A DNA stretch of 64,000 bases from Pseudomonas citronellolis (GCF_900112375.1 NZ_FOLS01000002.1:255550-319549); one strand, 5' to 3'. Shown: positions 36,879-45,943, numbered from the stretch's first letter. Notes: a model not told the origin generated them from the letters alone. Made by a program: numbers and translations.

Positions 36879-37544
36879 GAGCGAGCTTGCTCGCGAACCT
36901 TTATTCCGTGCTCCGATCCCCACCCCCGTCATTCCCGCGAACGCGGGAACCCAGAGACTTCTTTGGGGTTGGGTTTGGTGTACCGCGCCGCTCCGAGTCT
37001 GCCCGACCTTCTCGTTTCGCCCCCTCGGGCGAGTCCCTTTTGTCAAACGGTGGAAGGCCACCCCCGCAAAAAGGAACCAAAAAGGCTTGCCCCGCATACG
37101 GGCCCGACAGAGTCGGGCTACCCTCGCGAACTCCCCCGCCACGGAGGCCCGCCCCGAGGGTACGTCCCTGTAGCCCGCGGGGCTCTCGCGACATCCATGT
37201 CGCATGACCTCCTGAGCGCGGGTTTCGCTCGGCCTTCTGAAGGGGCGTTTCGGTGCGCTCGGATGTCTCTCTGGAAGTCCCAAGAGCAAAAGCAAGAGCG
37301 GGCGTGCTCTTCGTAGGAGCGAGCTTGCTCGCGAACCCCGCAGTCACTGGGTTCCCGCGTTCGCGGGAATGACGGGGCGGGGTTAGGAGTATCAGGATGA
37401 CTCTGGATTCTCCCCTCGCTCCGAACAGCCCCCTCTCCCTTCAGGGAGAGGGTTGGGGAGAGGGCGCTCTTACCCCCAACACCTACGTCACCGGGAAATG
37501 CCGTTCGCGAGCAAGCTCGCTCCTACAAAAGCCGGAGCTCCTGC
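36879..37544. repeat. Repeat-filled region after aceK
   Basis: No gene is seen. A REP half lies at 36876-36898, a copy of the large structured element at 36925-37376, a REP half inside that element at 37313-37337, a CCCTCTCCCTTCAGGGAGAGGG palindrome at about 37430-37465, and another REP half at 37502-37528. Confidence 0.8.
36925..37376. repeat. Large structured repeat, copy 1
   Basis: The ends are inverted repeats of about 34 bp built on TTCCCGCGAACGCGGGAA (36925-36958 and 37343-37376). The core of about 275 bp (37015-37290) is almost identical in copies 2 and 3. Hairpins visible in the core include CCCGAC/GTCGGG, GCGGG/CTCGC (37177-37189), GCGACA/TGTCGC and GCGT-TTCG-GTGC (37245-37256). Short frames through it are open on both strands but differ between copies outside the core, so I do not call a protein. 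Confidence 0.8.
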
Positions 37545-38504
37545 TCACCCCCGAAACGCCTGCCGATAGGCACTTGGCGACACCCCCAGCGCCGCGCTGA
37601 AATGCTGCCGCAACGAAGCCACCGAACCAAACCCCGCCAGCGCCGCCACTTCCGGGATCGGCTGTTCGGTGGACTCCAGCAGCCGTTGCGCCAGCACCAG
37701 GCGTTCGCCGCGCAGCCAGTCGCCCAGGGTGCTGCCGGTGAGTTGGCGGAAGTGCCGGCTGAAGCTGCGCCGGCTCATCAGCGCGCGTTCAGCCAGGCTG
37801 TCCAGGTCGTGGGGCTGGTCGAGGCGTTCGCGTACCCAGTCGAGCAGGCCGGAGAGGCGGTTGTCCCGCGCCGTGGCCGGCAGCGGCTGTTCGATGAACT
37901 GGGCCTGGCCGCCCTGGCGGTGCGGCGCCACCACCAGGCGGCGGGCCTGCTGGTTGCTCAGGCCGGCGCCGCAGCGCTGGCGCAGCAGGTGCAGACAGCA
38001 GTCGATGCCGGCCACGGTGCCGGCGGAGGTGAGGATCGGGCCATCGTCGACGTAGAGCACGTCCGGCTCCACCCGCACCTGGGGATAACGCTGGGTGAAA
38101 TAGTCTGCCCACAGCCAGTGGGTGGTGGCCCGGCGGCCATCGAGCAGACCAGCCTCGGCCAGGACGAAGGCGCCCAGGCACAGGCCCACCAGCTGCGCGC
38201 CGCGCGCATGCGCAGCCACCAGGGCGTCGAGCAGGGCCTGCGGCGGGCGCTCCGCCGGCTCGCGCCAGCTCGGCACTATCAGGGTATCGGCGGTTTCCAG
38301 CACCTCCAGGCCGTGGCGCGCATCGATGACGAAACCGGCCGTGGTGTTCAGCGGCCCCGGCTCGGCGGCGCAGACCTGCAATTCGAAGCGCGTGCGCGAG
38401 CCGCCCGGGTCGCCCTCGCCGAACACCAGACAGGGCACCGAGAGGTGGAAGGGGCTGATCTGGTCGAAGGCCACCACGGCCACGCGATGGGTTTCCATGG
38501 ACAT
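37545..38504 (-). CDS. GlxA-family AraC-type regulator with DJ-1/PfpI domain
   Basis: The 319-aa protein has an N-terminal class I amidotransferase-like domain (VAVVAFDQISPFHLSVPCLVFGE) with a nucleophile-elbow-like GLCLGAFVLAEAGLL, then a C-terminal AraC pair of helix-turn-helix motifs (LDSLAERALMSRRSFSRHFRQLTG; IPEVAALAGFGSVASLRQHF). GlxA-type proteins regulate catabolic genes. It is divergent from the cysteine hydrolase at 38620 across 115 bp, which is a plausible target. Starts at 38498, 38504 and 38507 are all possible, with no clear ribosome site. Confidence 0.85.
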   Translation of the reverse strand: MSMETHRVAVVAFDQISPFHLSVPCLVFGEGDPGGSRTRFELQVCAAEPGPLNTTAGFVIDARHGLEVLETADTLIVPSWREPAERPPQALLDALVAAHARGAQLVGLCLGAFVLAEAGLLDGRRATTHWLWADYFTQRYPQVRVEPDVLYVDDGPILTSAGTVAGIDCCLHLLRQRCGAGLSNQQARRLVVAPHRQGGQAQFIEQPLPATARDNRLSGLLDWVRERLDQPHDLDSLAERALMSRRSFSRHFRQLTGSTLGDWLRGERLVLAQRLLESTEQPIPEVAALAGFGSVASLRQHFSAALGVSPSAYRQAFRG

Positions 38505-38619
38505 CATCCGGGCAAGGCTTTGGCCCGATTCTAGCGAAAGCTGTCTTGCGGGCCACTCACGCCGACCGTCGGCCCCTGCGCAGAATAGCCCCATCCCCAC
38601 TCCAGCGGAGACACCCAGC

Positions 38620-39249
38620 ATGAGCAACGCCCCGAAACGCGCCCTGATCGTCATCGACGTGCAGAACGAGTACTTCAGCGGCAACCTGCGCATCGAATAC
38701 CCGCCGGTCGGCGACTCGCTGCCGAACATCCTGCGCGCCATGGACGCCGCCCACGCCGCCGGCATCCCGGTGGTGGTGGTGCGCCACCAAGCGCCGGCCG
38801 GCGCGCCCATCTTCGCCCCCGGCAGCCACGGCGTGGAACTGCACCCGCAGGTGGCCGAGCGCCCCCGCGACCTGCTGCTGGACAAGAGCAAGGCCAGCGC
38901 CCTCAGCGGCACCGGGCTGGGCGACTGGCTGCGCGAGCGCGGCGTCGACACCCTGACACTCGTCGGCTACATGACGCACAACTGCGACGACTCCACCGCC
39001 CGCCAGGCCGCCCACGAAGGCTGGCAGGTGGAATTCCTCGACGACGCCAGCGGCTCGCTGCCCTACGCCAATAGCGCGGGCGCGGCCACTGCCGAGGAAA
39101 TCCACCGGGTGTTCAGCGTGGTGCTGCATTCGTCGTTCGCCGCGGTGGCCAGCACCGCCGACTGGCTGGCGGCGGTGGCAAGCGGCAAGGCCCTGGAGCG
39201 CGACAACATCTACGCCTCCAACCAGCGGGCCATCAACGCCCGCGGTTAG
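38620..39249 (+). CDS. Cysteine hydrolase, isochorismatase-like family
   Basis: The 209-aa protein has the isochorismatase-like triad: Asp in LIVIDVQNEYF, Lys in LLDKSKASAL and Cys in GYMTHNCDDSTARQAAHEG. The cis-peptide segment VGYMTHN is typical. Members hydrolyse amides such as nicotinamide, ureidoacrylate or N-carbamoyl compounds. The exact substrate is not evident. Good ribosome site GGAG 10 bases upstream. Paired divergently with the GlxA-like regulator. Confidence 0.88.
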   Translation: MSNAPKRALIVIDVQNEYFSGNLRIEYPPVGDSLPNILRAMDAAHAAGIPVVVVRHQAPAGAPIFAPGSHGVELHPQVAERPRDLLLDKSKASALSGTGLGDWLRERGVDTLTLVGYMTHNCDDSTARQAAHEGWQVEFLDDASGSLPYANSAGAATAEEIHRVFSVVLHSSFAAVASTADWLAAVASGKALERDNIYASNQRAINARG

Positions 39250-39256
39250 GAAAACG

Positions 39257-39336
39257 GCGGATAACGTCGAACGTTATCCGCCCTACGCAAAGCTCACCCC
39301 TGGCGTAAGGCGTATAACCGTTCGCGGTTATATGCC
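39257..39336. repeat. Two ATAACG-type hairpins
   Basis: GGCGGATAACGT/ACGTTATCCGCC (39257-39282, a 12-bp stem with a 2-base CG centre) and GGCGTATAACCG/CGGTTATATGCC (39309-39336, TTCG loop). Related to 28991-29018, 29116-29144 and 54190-54218. They lie between the converging cysteine hydrolase and DUF2937 genes and may serve as terminators. Confidence 0.75.
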
Positions 39337-39378
39337 GCCTGACCGCCCTCCCCGTCCCGCACGGAGTCCAACCGGCCC

Positions 39379-39903
39379 TCAGCTCCAATGCCGCCGCGCA
39401 ACGTTGCGGTTGTCCCCCAATCCCGCCAGCGCGCCGACCGAAACGATCAGCAGCTCGACGATCCAGGCCAGCAGCAAACCGCCGCCCAGGGCCCAGCCGA
39501 TGGCCTCCGGCGCCAGCACCACCTGGTAGCTGTAGCCGTCGAGGGTCTCCTGCAGCAGCTCGCGGTTCGGCGCGCTCAGCAGGTGCCAGGCGCGGGCGTA
39601 CCAGGGGCCCTGCAAGGCCTGCCATTCGTTGTCGAACAGCTTGGCGCGGCGCAGCAGGCGCTCGACGTTGTCGCCGTCGCGCTGGAACACCGGGTCCGGG
39701 CTGCCGCGGTAGTGCGCCACCAGGGCGTCGAGGTCGCCCTGGAAGTACTGCCCGGCGGTGTTGCGATAGCCCTCCAGGGCCTGCAGAGATTCCTGGCGAT
39801 GGGCATCGACGCGGATCGAATAGTCCTTGATGAAACCCGGCACCTGCACCCCGACCAGCAGGCCGAGGGCGAAAAGCACCAGGCGGATGTAACTGCGCAA
39901 CAT
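39379..39903 (-). CDS. DUF2937 membrane protein
   Basis: The 174-aa protein starts with a membrane segment (YIRLVLFALGLLVGVQVPGFIKDY), continues with a soluble helical region of about 100 residues and ends with a second membrane segment (IGWALGGGLLLAWIVELLIVSVGAL). This is the DUF2937 arrangement. The middle region probably faces the periplasm. Function is unknown. The start has AGAGGGGGACTCCC. It lies 13 bp after the glutamine amidotransferase gene and is probably cotranscribed. Confidence 0.8.
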   Translation of the reverse strand: MLRSYIRLVLFALGLLVGVQVPGFIKDYSIRVDAHRQESLQALEGYRNTAGQYFQGDLDALVAHYRGSPDPVFQRDGDNVERLLRRAKLFDNEWQALQGPWYARAWHLLSAPNRELLQETLDGYSYQVVLAPEAIGWALGGGLLLAWIVELLIVSVGALAGLGDNRNVARRHWS

Positions 39904-39916
39904 GGGAGTCCCCCTC

Positions 39917-40690
39917 TCAGACGCGGCCCTGGTCGAGAATCTCGCCGCGCCACCAGAGCATCCACTCGCCGCTCTGCTGCACCGACCAGTGCTCGTTGTC
40001 GGTCAGCGGCTCGGTGGCGATCACCGTGACCACGTCGTTGGGCGTGGTCTCGGACTGGAAGTCCACGGTCAGGTCGGCGTCCTTCAGCCGCGCCGGGCCG
40101 AAGGGCGCGCGGCGGGTAATGTACGCCAGCTTGCTGGAACAGAAGGTGAACAGCCAATCACCGTCGCTCAGCAGGCAGTTGAACACGCCCTTCTGCCGGT
40201 ACTCGGCGCAGGCGGAGACCAGCGTCGGCAGCAACACCTCCACCGGCACCGGCTCGGGGAAGGCCCGGCGCACGCGGTTGAGCAGGTCGCAGAAGGCCGC
40301 CTCGCTGTCGGTGTCGCCCACCGGCCGGTACAGCCCCGGCGGCGGCGCGAAGTCGGCCAGCTGGCCGTTGTGCGCGAAGGTCCAGTAGCGCCCGCCCAGC
40401 TCGCGCACGAAGGGGTGGGTGTTGGACAGGCAGACCTTGCCGACGTTGGCCTGGCGGATGTGGCCGATCACCGTCTCGCTCTTGATCGGGTAGCGCTGCA
40501 CCAGGCGCGCCACCTCCGACTCGACGCTGGCGCTCGGGTCCTGGAACAGGCGCACGCCGCGCCCCTCGTAGAAGGCGATGCCCCAGCCGTCGCGGTGCGG
40601 GCCGGTGCCGCCGCCGCGCTGCATCAGGCCGGTGAAGCTGAAGACGATGTCGGTGGGGACGTTGGCGCTCATGCCGAGCAGTTCGCACAT
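39917..40690 (-). CDS. Class II glutamine amidotransferase (YafJ-like)
   Basis: The 257-aa protein has the N-terminal nucleophile Cys2 right after the initiator Met ([10 protein letters not shown]), as required for class II amidotransferases, plus [19 protein letters not shown] and [10 protein letters not shown], which bind glutamine. It has no synthetase domain, so it resembles E. coli YafJ. The acceptor is unknown. CAGGAGCGCTGACC precedes ATG. First gene of a two-gene unit with DUF2937. Confidence 0.88.
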   Translation of the reverse strand: MCELLGMSANVPTDIVFSFTGLMQRGGGTGPHRDGWGIAFYEGRGVRLFQDPSASVESEVARLVQRYPIKSETVIGHIRQANVGKVCLSNTHPFVRELGGRYWTFAHNGQLADFAPPPGLYRPVGDTDSEAAFCDLLNRVRRAFPEPVPVEVLLPTLVSACAEYRQKGVFNCLLSDGDWLFTFCSSKLAYITRRAPFGPARLKDADLTVDFQSETTPNDVVTVIATEPLTDNEHWSVQQSGEWMLWWRGEILDQGRV

Positions 40691-40861
40691 GGTCAGCGCT
40701 CCTGTGGCAGGCGGTCGCCCGGCACGCGGTGGAAAGTGAAAAGGGAAATCAGGCGCCGGCCTGGCGTGAAGGTCTTGGGCTGCATCGGGCTCGTTCCGCT
40801 ACGGCTATGCCGCCATGCTGAACGCCGGATGGGCGCCGCGCAAGGGCGGCGCCGGGGTCGC

Positions 40862-41338
40862 TCAGAGGCGCGGCTCGATGCGCATGCCGCGGTTGCCGTT
40901 GCGCTCGTCGGCGCGGCTGTCGTCCACGTCGGGCATCAACTGCGGCTGCATGAGCTGGCGCATGGTCGGCTCGTCCTCCGCCTCGGCGCGCTGGCGGCGG
41001 TTGCGCGCAGCGCGCTCGATGGGCCAGCGCACGGCGACGAAGATCAGGTACACGACGAAGGCCGCCAGCAGCACCAGGGCCAGGTCGGACACGGCGCGCC
41101 AGGCGTTGTTGCCGACCTTGAACAGCACGTCCAGGGCGGTGATGGCGATGGCCGGGGCGTATTCGTTGTTGGCCGGGTCGACCGGCGTCGGGGTGAACAA
41201 CAGCACGAGCACGATCACCCGCAGCGGTTCGCGCAGCCAGCGCCACATCCAGCCGGTCATCAGGAACCAGACGACCAGGAGTCCGAAAGCGGCGAACAGG
41301 TAGACGCCCCAGGCGAGTTGATAATCGTGTTCGTTCAT
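40862..41338 (-). CDS. Hypothetical inner-membrane protein
   Basis: The 158-aa protein has about four hydrophobic segments (WGVYLFAAFGLLVVWFLM; VIVLVLLFTPTPV; DLALVLLAAFVVYLIFVAV among them) and a charged C-terminal tail (RRQRAEAEDEPTMRQLMQPQL). The PTPVDPANNEYAPAIAI loop looks conserved in style. I do not recognise a function. The start at 41338 gives MNEHDYQLAW and has no strong ribosome site. It is divergent from ptrB, with TATGAT near 41372 as a possible -10. Confidence 0.7.
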   Translation of the reverse strand: MNEHDYQLAWGVYLFAAFGLLVVWFLMTGWMWRWLREPLRVIVLVLLFTPTPVDPANNEYAPAIAITALDVLFKVGNNAWRAVSDLALVLLAAFVVYLIFVAVRWPIERAARNRRQRAEAEDEPTMRQLMQPQLMPDVDDSRADERNGNRGMRIEPRL

Positions 41339-41436
41339 GCGCGTGCGTGCGATGGCGGCGGAAGGGGGCTTATGATAGCCGCTTTTCCCCACGGGTGCGC
41401 AGCCGGGTGTCACCCCTGCCCCGCCAAGGAGCCGCC

Positions 41437-43497
41437 ATGACCGACCGCCAGCCCCCCGTCGCCCGCCGCGAAGCCGCCGCCGATCCCTACGCCTGGCTGC
41501 AGCACCGCGACAGCGCCGAAGTGCTCGACTACCTCAAGGCGGAAAACGCCTACCTCGAAACCGAACTGGCCGGCCAGGCCGAACTGCGCGAGCAGCTGTT
41601 CCAGGAGATCAAGGGGCGCATCCGCGAGACCGACCTGTCGCTGCCCTCGCCCTGGGGCCCGTGGCTGTACTACCAGCGCACCACCGCCGGCGACGAGTAC
41701 CCGCGCCACTACCGCTGCCCGCGCCCGGCCGACGACTCGCTGAGCGTGGACGAAAGCGCCGAGCAACTGCTGCTGGACCCCAACGAGCTGGCCGCCGGCG
41801 GCTTCCTCTCCCTCGGCGCCTTCAGCATCAGCCCCGACCACTCGCGCCTGGCCTACAGCCTGGACACCAGCGGCGACGAGATCTACCGCCTGTACGTCAA
41901 GGACCTGGCCAGCGGCACCGTGGAGGAACTGCCCTTCGACGACTGCGACGGCAGCATGACCTGGGCCAACGACAGCCGCACCCTGTTCTTCGGCGAGCTG
42001 GACGACACCCACCGCCCGCACAAGCTGTACCGCCACACCCTGGGCGAAGCCGGCGCCGAGCAGGTGTTCGAGGAGCGCGACGGGCGCTTCTTCCTGCACT
42101 GCTACCGCGCCAGCTCCGAACGCCAGCTGGTGCTGCTGCTGGGCAGCAAGACCACCAGCGAGGCCTGGGTGCTGGACGCCGAACAGCCGCGCGGCGAGTT
42201 CCGCTGCGTCGCCCCGCGCCAGGAAGAGCACGAGTACCACGTCGACCACGGCCTGCTGGACGGCGAATGGACCTGGTTCATCCGCAGCAACCAGAGCGGC
42301 ATCAACTTCGCCCTCTACAGCGCCAGCGAAGCGGCGCCCGGCCGCGAGCACTGGCGCGAACTGATCGCCCACCGCGACAGCGTGATGCTCGAAGACATCA
42401 CCCTCAACCAGGACGCCTTCACCCTCAGCCTACGCGAGGGCGGCCTGCCGATCGTCGAGGTCCACGCCGCCGGCCAGGCGCCTCGCCGCGTGGAGCTGCC
42501 GGACGCGGCCTACAACCTGTACGTGCAGGACAGTCTGGAATTCCACAGCCCGGTCATCCGCCTGCGCTACGAGGCGCTCAACCGCCCGGCGCAGATCCGC
42601 CAACTGGGCCTGCTCGACGGCGCCCAGCAGGTGCTCAAGGAAACCCCGGTGGAAGGCCCCTTCGACGCCGACGCCTACGAAAGCCGCCGGCTCTGGGCCA
42701 GCAGCGTCGACGGCGTGCAGGTGCCGATCAGCCTGGTGGCGCGCCGCGAGGTGCTGCAGGGCATCGCCGCCGGCCGCCCGGCGCCGCTCTACCTGTACGG
42801 CTACGGCGCCTACGGGGCGAGCCTCGATCCCTGGTTCTCCCACGCCCGCCTGAGCCTGCTGGAGCGCGGCTTCGTCTTCGCCATCGCCCACGTGCGCGGC
42901 GGCGGCGAACTGGGCGAGGCCTGGTACCGCGCCGGCAAGCTGGCCAACAAGCAGAACAGCTTCAGCGACTTCATCGCCTGCGCCGAGCACCTCTGCGCCG
43001 AGGGCTACAGCACGCCGCAGCAGACCGTGATCAGCGGCGGCAGCGCCGGCGGCCTGCTGATGGGCGCGGTGCTCAACCAGCGCCCGCAGCAGTTCGCCGC
43101 GTGCATCGCCGAGGTGCCCTTCGTCGACGTGCTCAACACCATGCTCGACCCGGACCTGCCGCTGACCGTCACCGAGTACGACGAGTGGGGCAACCCGCAG
43201 GAGCACGAGGTGTACGAGCGCATCCGCGCCTACGCGCCCTACGAGAACGTCTGCGCCCAGGACTACCCGGCGCTGCTGGTGGTGGCCGGCTACAACGACA
43301 GCCGCGTGCAGTACTGGGAAGCGGCCAAGTGGGTGGCCAAGCTGCGCGCCAGCAAGACCGACGACAACCTGCTGCTGCTCAAGACCGACCTGGGCGCCGG
43401 CCACGGCGGCATGAGCGGGCGCTACCAGGGGCTGAAGGACGTGGCCCTGGAATACGCCTTCGTGCTCAAGGTGCTGGGCCTGCTGGAGCTGGCCTGA
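41437..43497 (+). CDS. ptrB: Prolyl oligopeptidase family serine protease (oligopeptidase B-like)
   Basis: The 686-aa protein has an N-terminal beta-propeller (DPYAWLQHRDSAEVLDYLKAENAYLE is the usual S9A opening) and a C-terminal alpha/beta hydrolase domain. The triad is Ser in GGSAGGLLMG, Asp in GYNDSRVQYWE and His in GAGHGGMSGR. S9A oligopeptidase B enzymes cut short peptides after basic residues in the cytoplasm or periplasm. No signal peptide is visible. AAGGAGCCGCC precedes ATG. Its stop overlaps the next gene's start. Confidence 0.88.
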   Translation: MTDRQPPVARREAAADPYAWLQHRDSAEVLDYLKAENAYLETELAGQAELREQLFQEIKGRIRETDLSLPSPWGPWLYYQRTTAGDEYPRHYRCPRPADDSLSVDESAEQLLLDPNELAAGGFLSLGAFSISPDHSRLAYSLDTSGDEIYRLYVKDLASGTVEELPFDDCDGSMTWANDSRTLFFGELDDTHRPHKLYRHTLGEAGAEQVFEERDGRFFLHCYRASSERQLVLLLGSKTTSEAWVLDAEQPRGEFRCVAPRQEEHEYHVDHGLLDGEWTWFIRSNQSGINFALYSASEAAPGREHWRELIAHRDSVMLEDITLNQDAFTLSLREGGLPIVEVHAAGQAPRRVELPDAAYNLYVQDSLEFHSPVIRLRYEALNRPAQIRQLGLLDGAQQVLKETPVEGPFDADAYESRRLWASSVDGVQVPISLVARREVLQGIAAGRPAPLYLYGYGAYGASLDPWFSHARLSLLERGFVFAIAHVRGGGELGEAWYRAGKLANKQNSFSDFIACAEHLCAEGYSTPQQTVISGGSAGGLLMGAVLNQRPQQFAACIAEVPFVDVLNTMLDPDLPLTVTEYDEWGNPQEHEVYERIRAYAPYENVCAQDYPALLVVAGYNDSRVQYWEAAKWVAKLRASKTDDNLLLLKTDLGAGHGGMSGRYQGLKDVALEYAFVLKVLGLLELA

Positions 43498-43862
43498 TGC
43501 TCTACACCTGCCCGTGCTGCGGCCACTTCAGCTTCGCCGACGCGCCGGGCTCGTATGAAATCTGCCCGATCTGCTTCTGGGAAGACGACCTGCTGCAACT
43601 GTGCTTCCCCGACGCCCGCGGCGGCGCCAACGCGGTCAGCCTGATCGAGGCGCAGGTGAACTACGTGCAGTGGGGCGCCTGCGAAAGGCGCTTCCGCGAG
43701 CAGGTGCGGCCGCCGACCATCGAGGACGAGAAGGACGAACGCTGGTTCGCCCTGTGGCAACGCCGAGCGGACTACCCGAGCCTGGAAGAAGACAGCGGCG
43801 GCCCGCTGGTGGCTGGGGAGGAAGCCTGCTACTGGTTGCGACCGGTGCCGAGTGGGCGTTAG
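43497..43862 (+). CDS. CPCC-type cysteine-rich protein
   Basis: The 121-aa protein begins MLYTCPCCGHFSF and continues YEICPICFWEDD, two Cys pairs that form a rubredoxin-like zinc site as in the CPCC family. The region NAVSLIEAQVNYVQWGACERR is also typical. Function is unknown. The ATG overlaps the ptrB stop (TGATG), so it is translated by coupling and may serve the protease. Confidence 0.82.
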   Translation: MLYTCPCCGHFSFADAPGSYEICPICFWEDDLLQLCFPDARGGANAVSLIEAQVNYVQWGACERRFREQVRPPTIEDEKDERWFALWQRRADYPSLEEDSGGPLVAGEEACYWLRPVPSGR

Positions 43863-44655
43863 GTGACGTAGAGTCTGTCTGGCCCCGAGCCAATGTTGCG
43901 GGAAAAAAGAGCCAGTTCGGTGTGTTGCTGTCTGCATCGTTTCCCTATTTAAGAGCGCCCTCTCCCCAACCCTCTCCCTGAAGGGAGAGGGGGCCGTTCG
44001 GAGCGGGAGGAAAATCCTGAGTCATCCTGAAACGCCTAACCTCACCTCGTCATTCCCGCGAACGCGGGAACCCAGAGACTTTGGGGTTTGGTGTGGCGCG
44101 TCGCTCCGAGTGCTCGGATGTTTCTTGTTTCGCCCCCTCGGGCGAGTCCCTTTTGTCAAACGGTGGAAGGCCACCCCCGCAAAAAGGAACCAAAAAGGCT
44201 TGCCCCGCATACGGGCCCGACAGAGTCGGGCTACCCTCGCGAATTCCCCCGCCACGGAGGCCCGCCCCGAGGGTACGTCCCTGTAGCCCGCGGGGCTCTC
44301 GCGACATCCATGTCGCATGACCTCCTGAGCGCGGGTTTCGCTCGGCCTTCTGAAGGGGCGTTCCGGTGCGCTCGGATATTTCTCTGGAAGTCCCAAGAGC
44401 AAACGCGGGCGCGCGTTTGCTTTTCGTAGGAGCGAGCTTGCTCGCGAACCCCGCAGTCACTGGATTCCCGCGTTCGCGAGAATGACGGGGTTGGGAGGAT
44501 GACGCCTGACCGACACACCGCTCAGGACAGCCCCCTCTCCCTTCAGGGAGAGGGCTGGGGAGAGGGCGCGGAGTAACCCCGAAACACCAATGCAGCCGGG
44601 AAATGCCATTCGCGAGCAAGCTCGCTCCTACGAAAATCAATTCCCGCCCAGCATC
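43863..44655. repeat. Repeat-filled region between the CPCC gene and ycgN
   Basis: No gene is seen in these 793 bases. A CCCTCTCCC palindrome lies at about 43961-43991, structured element copy 2 at 44048-44490 with a REP half inside it (44424-44449), another GGGAGAGGG palindrome at about 44533-44567, and a REP half at 44609-44633. Both neighbouring genes converge on it. Confidence 0.8.
44048..44490. repeat. Large structured repeat, copy 2
   Basis: It has the same plan as 36925-37376. The inverted ends are at 44048-44079 and 44454-44490, where the right end has one base change in its palindrome (CGCGAGAA). The core is nearly identical to copy 1, with a small deletion near 44085 and the hairpin GCGT-TCCG-GTGC in place of GCGT-TTCG-GTGC. 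Confidence 0.8.
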
Positions 44656-45105
44656 TCACCCCGCCCGGAAGATCAGATGCTCTTCCCAATCATCCTCAGC
44701 CACCACAGTCTCACTGAGCATCCGCCCCGACTGCGAAATCCGCTCATGATGCACCGCATCGGGATCACCACAGACCAGGTGATGCCACAGCGGCAGGTCC
44801 TTGCCCTCGGCCACCAGGCGGTAGCCGCAGGTCGGCGGCAGCCAGCGGAACTCGTCGGCCTGGGCCGGGGTGAGCTGGATGCAGTCGGGCACGCTGGCGC
44901 GGCGGTTGGCGTAGTCGGTGCAGCGGCAGGTCTTCAGGTCCAGCAGCTTGCAGGCGATGCGCGTGTAGTAGACGGTGCCGTCGTCCTCGTCCTCGAGCTT
45001 CTGCAGGCAGCACAGGCCGCAGCCGTCGCACAGCGACTCCCACTCCTGCTGATCGAGCTGTTCGAGGGTCTTGCGTTTCCAGAAGGGTTCGACTTTGGCG
45101 GCCAT
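44656..45105 (-). CDS. ycgN: YcgN/UPF0260 family cysteine-cluster protein
   Basis: The 149-aa protein has the UPF0260 Cys pattern: [12 protein letters not shown] near residue 26, [18 protein letters not shown], and later [13 protein letters not shown] and LVCGDP. These Cys residues probably bind iron-sulfur or zinc. The family is widespread in proteobacteria with unknown function. The ribosome site is weak. In P. aeruginosa the homologue also lies near rnd. Confidence 0.88.
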   Translation of the reverse strand: MAAKVEPFWKRKTLEQLDQQEWESLCDGCGLCCLQKLEDEDDGTVYYTRIACKLLDLKTCRCTDYANRRASVPDCIQLTPAQADEFRWLPPTCGYRLVAEGKDLPLWHHLVCGDPDAVHHERISQSGRMLSETVVAEDDWEEHLIFRAG

Positions 45106-45317
45106 CGTTTTTCTAGGTAGGGCTTTTCACGGGGGCGCCAAGTCTATGCCCAGGCGCCGCGCCGGCCAAGCGCAGGTGACCACCGGAGCGCTTGCCAGGG
45201 GCCGCGCGGCTGGGTAGCTTTCCCCCACCATCAGGCCCGAGCGGGCCGCCGCTTCACCCACGATCCGCGATGCCCAGCCGTCCACGGCACCATCCCCCTT
45301 TGCCAGCAGGAGCCGCC

Positions 45318-45911
45318 ATGAGCGCCAATCCCCGCGTTGCCGACTACCCCATCGACCCGCAGTTCATCAATCGCTGGTCGCCCCGCGCCTTCAGTGGCGA
45401 GAGCATCCCCGAGGAAACCCTGCTGGGCTTCCTCGAAGCCGCGCGCTGGGCGCCCTCCTCGTTCAACTCGCAGCCCTGGCGCTTCCTCTACGCGCGCCGC
45501 GACACGCCGAACTGGCAGCGCTACCTGGACCTGCTGGGCGAGTTCAACCGCGGCTGGGCGCAGAACGCCGCGGCGCTGGTGATAGTGCTGTCCAAGACCA
45601 CCTTCGCCCCGCCCGGCTCCAGCGAGGAGAAACCGGCGCTCTGGCACACCTTCGACACCGGCGCGGCCTGGGGCTTCCTGGCCCTGCAGGCGAGCCTGGC
45701 CGGCTGGCACAGCCACGGCATGGCCGGCTTCGACCGCGAGGCCACCCGCGTCGAGCTGAAGGTGCCGGACGACCATGAGATCCACGCCGCCATCGCCATC
45801 GGCAAGCTCGGCGACAAGTCGATCCTCTCGGAAAGCCTGCAGGCGCGCGAAATCCCCAGCCCGCGCCGGCCGCTGGAGCAACTGGCCGCCGAGGGCGATT
45901 TCAGCCTGTGA
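45318..45911 (+). CDS. Nitroreductase-family FMN protein
   Basis: The 197-aa protein has the nitroreductase fold: RWSPRAFSGESIPEETLLGFLEAARWAPSSFNSQPWRFLY binds FMN, and DTGAAWGFLALQASLAGW is the dimer-interface helix. It probably reduces quinones or nitro compounds with NAD(P)H, though substrates in this group are rarely known. GCAGGAGCCGCC precedes ATG. It converges with the dehydrogenase at 45944. Confidence 0.87.
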   Translation: MSANPRVADYPIDPQFINRWSPRAFSGESIPEETLLGFLEAARWAPSSFNSQPWRFLYARRDTPNWQRYLDLLGEFNRGWAQNAAALVIVLSKTTFAPPGSSEEKPALWHTFDTGAAWGFLALQASLAGWHSHGMAGFDREATRVELKVPDDHEIHAAIAIGKLGDKSILSESLQAREIPSPRRPLEQLAAEGDFSL

Positions 45912-45943
45912 GGGACAGGGCGCCCCGCGCGGGGCGCCCGCTT

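Noticed and set aside
36930..37330. Protein-coding gene inside the structured repeat
   Set aside because: Frames are open on both strands in all copies, but indels between copies shift them, no ribosome site is conserved, and the differences track hairpins and not codons.
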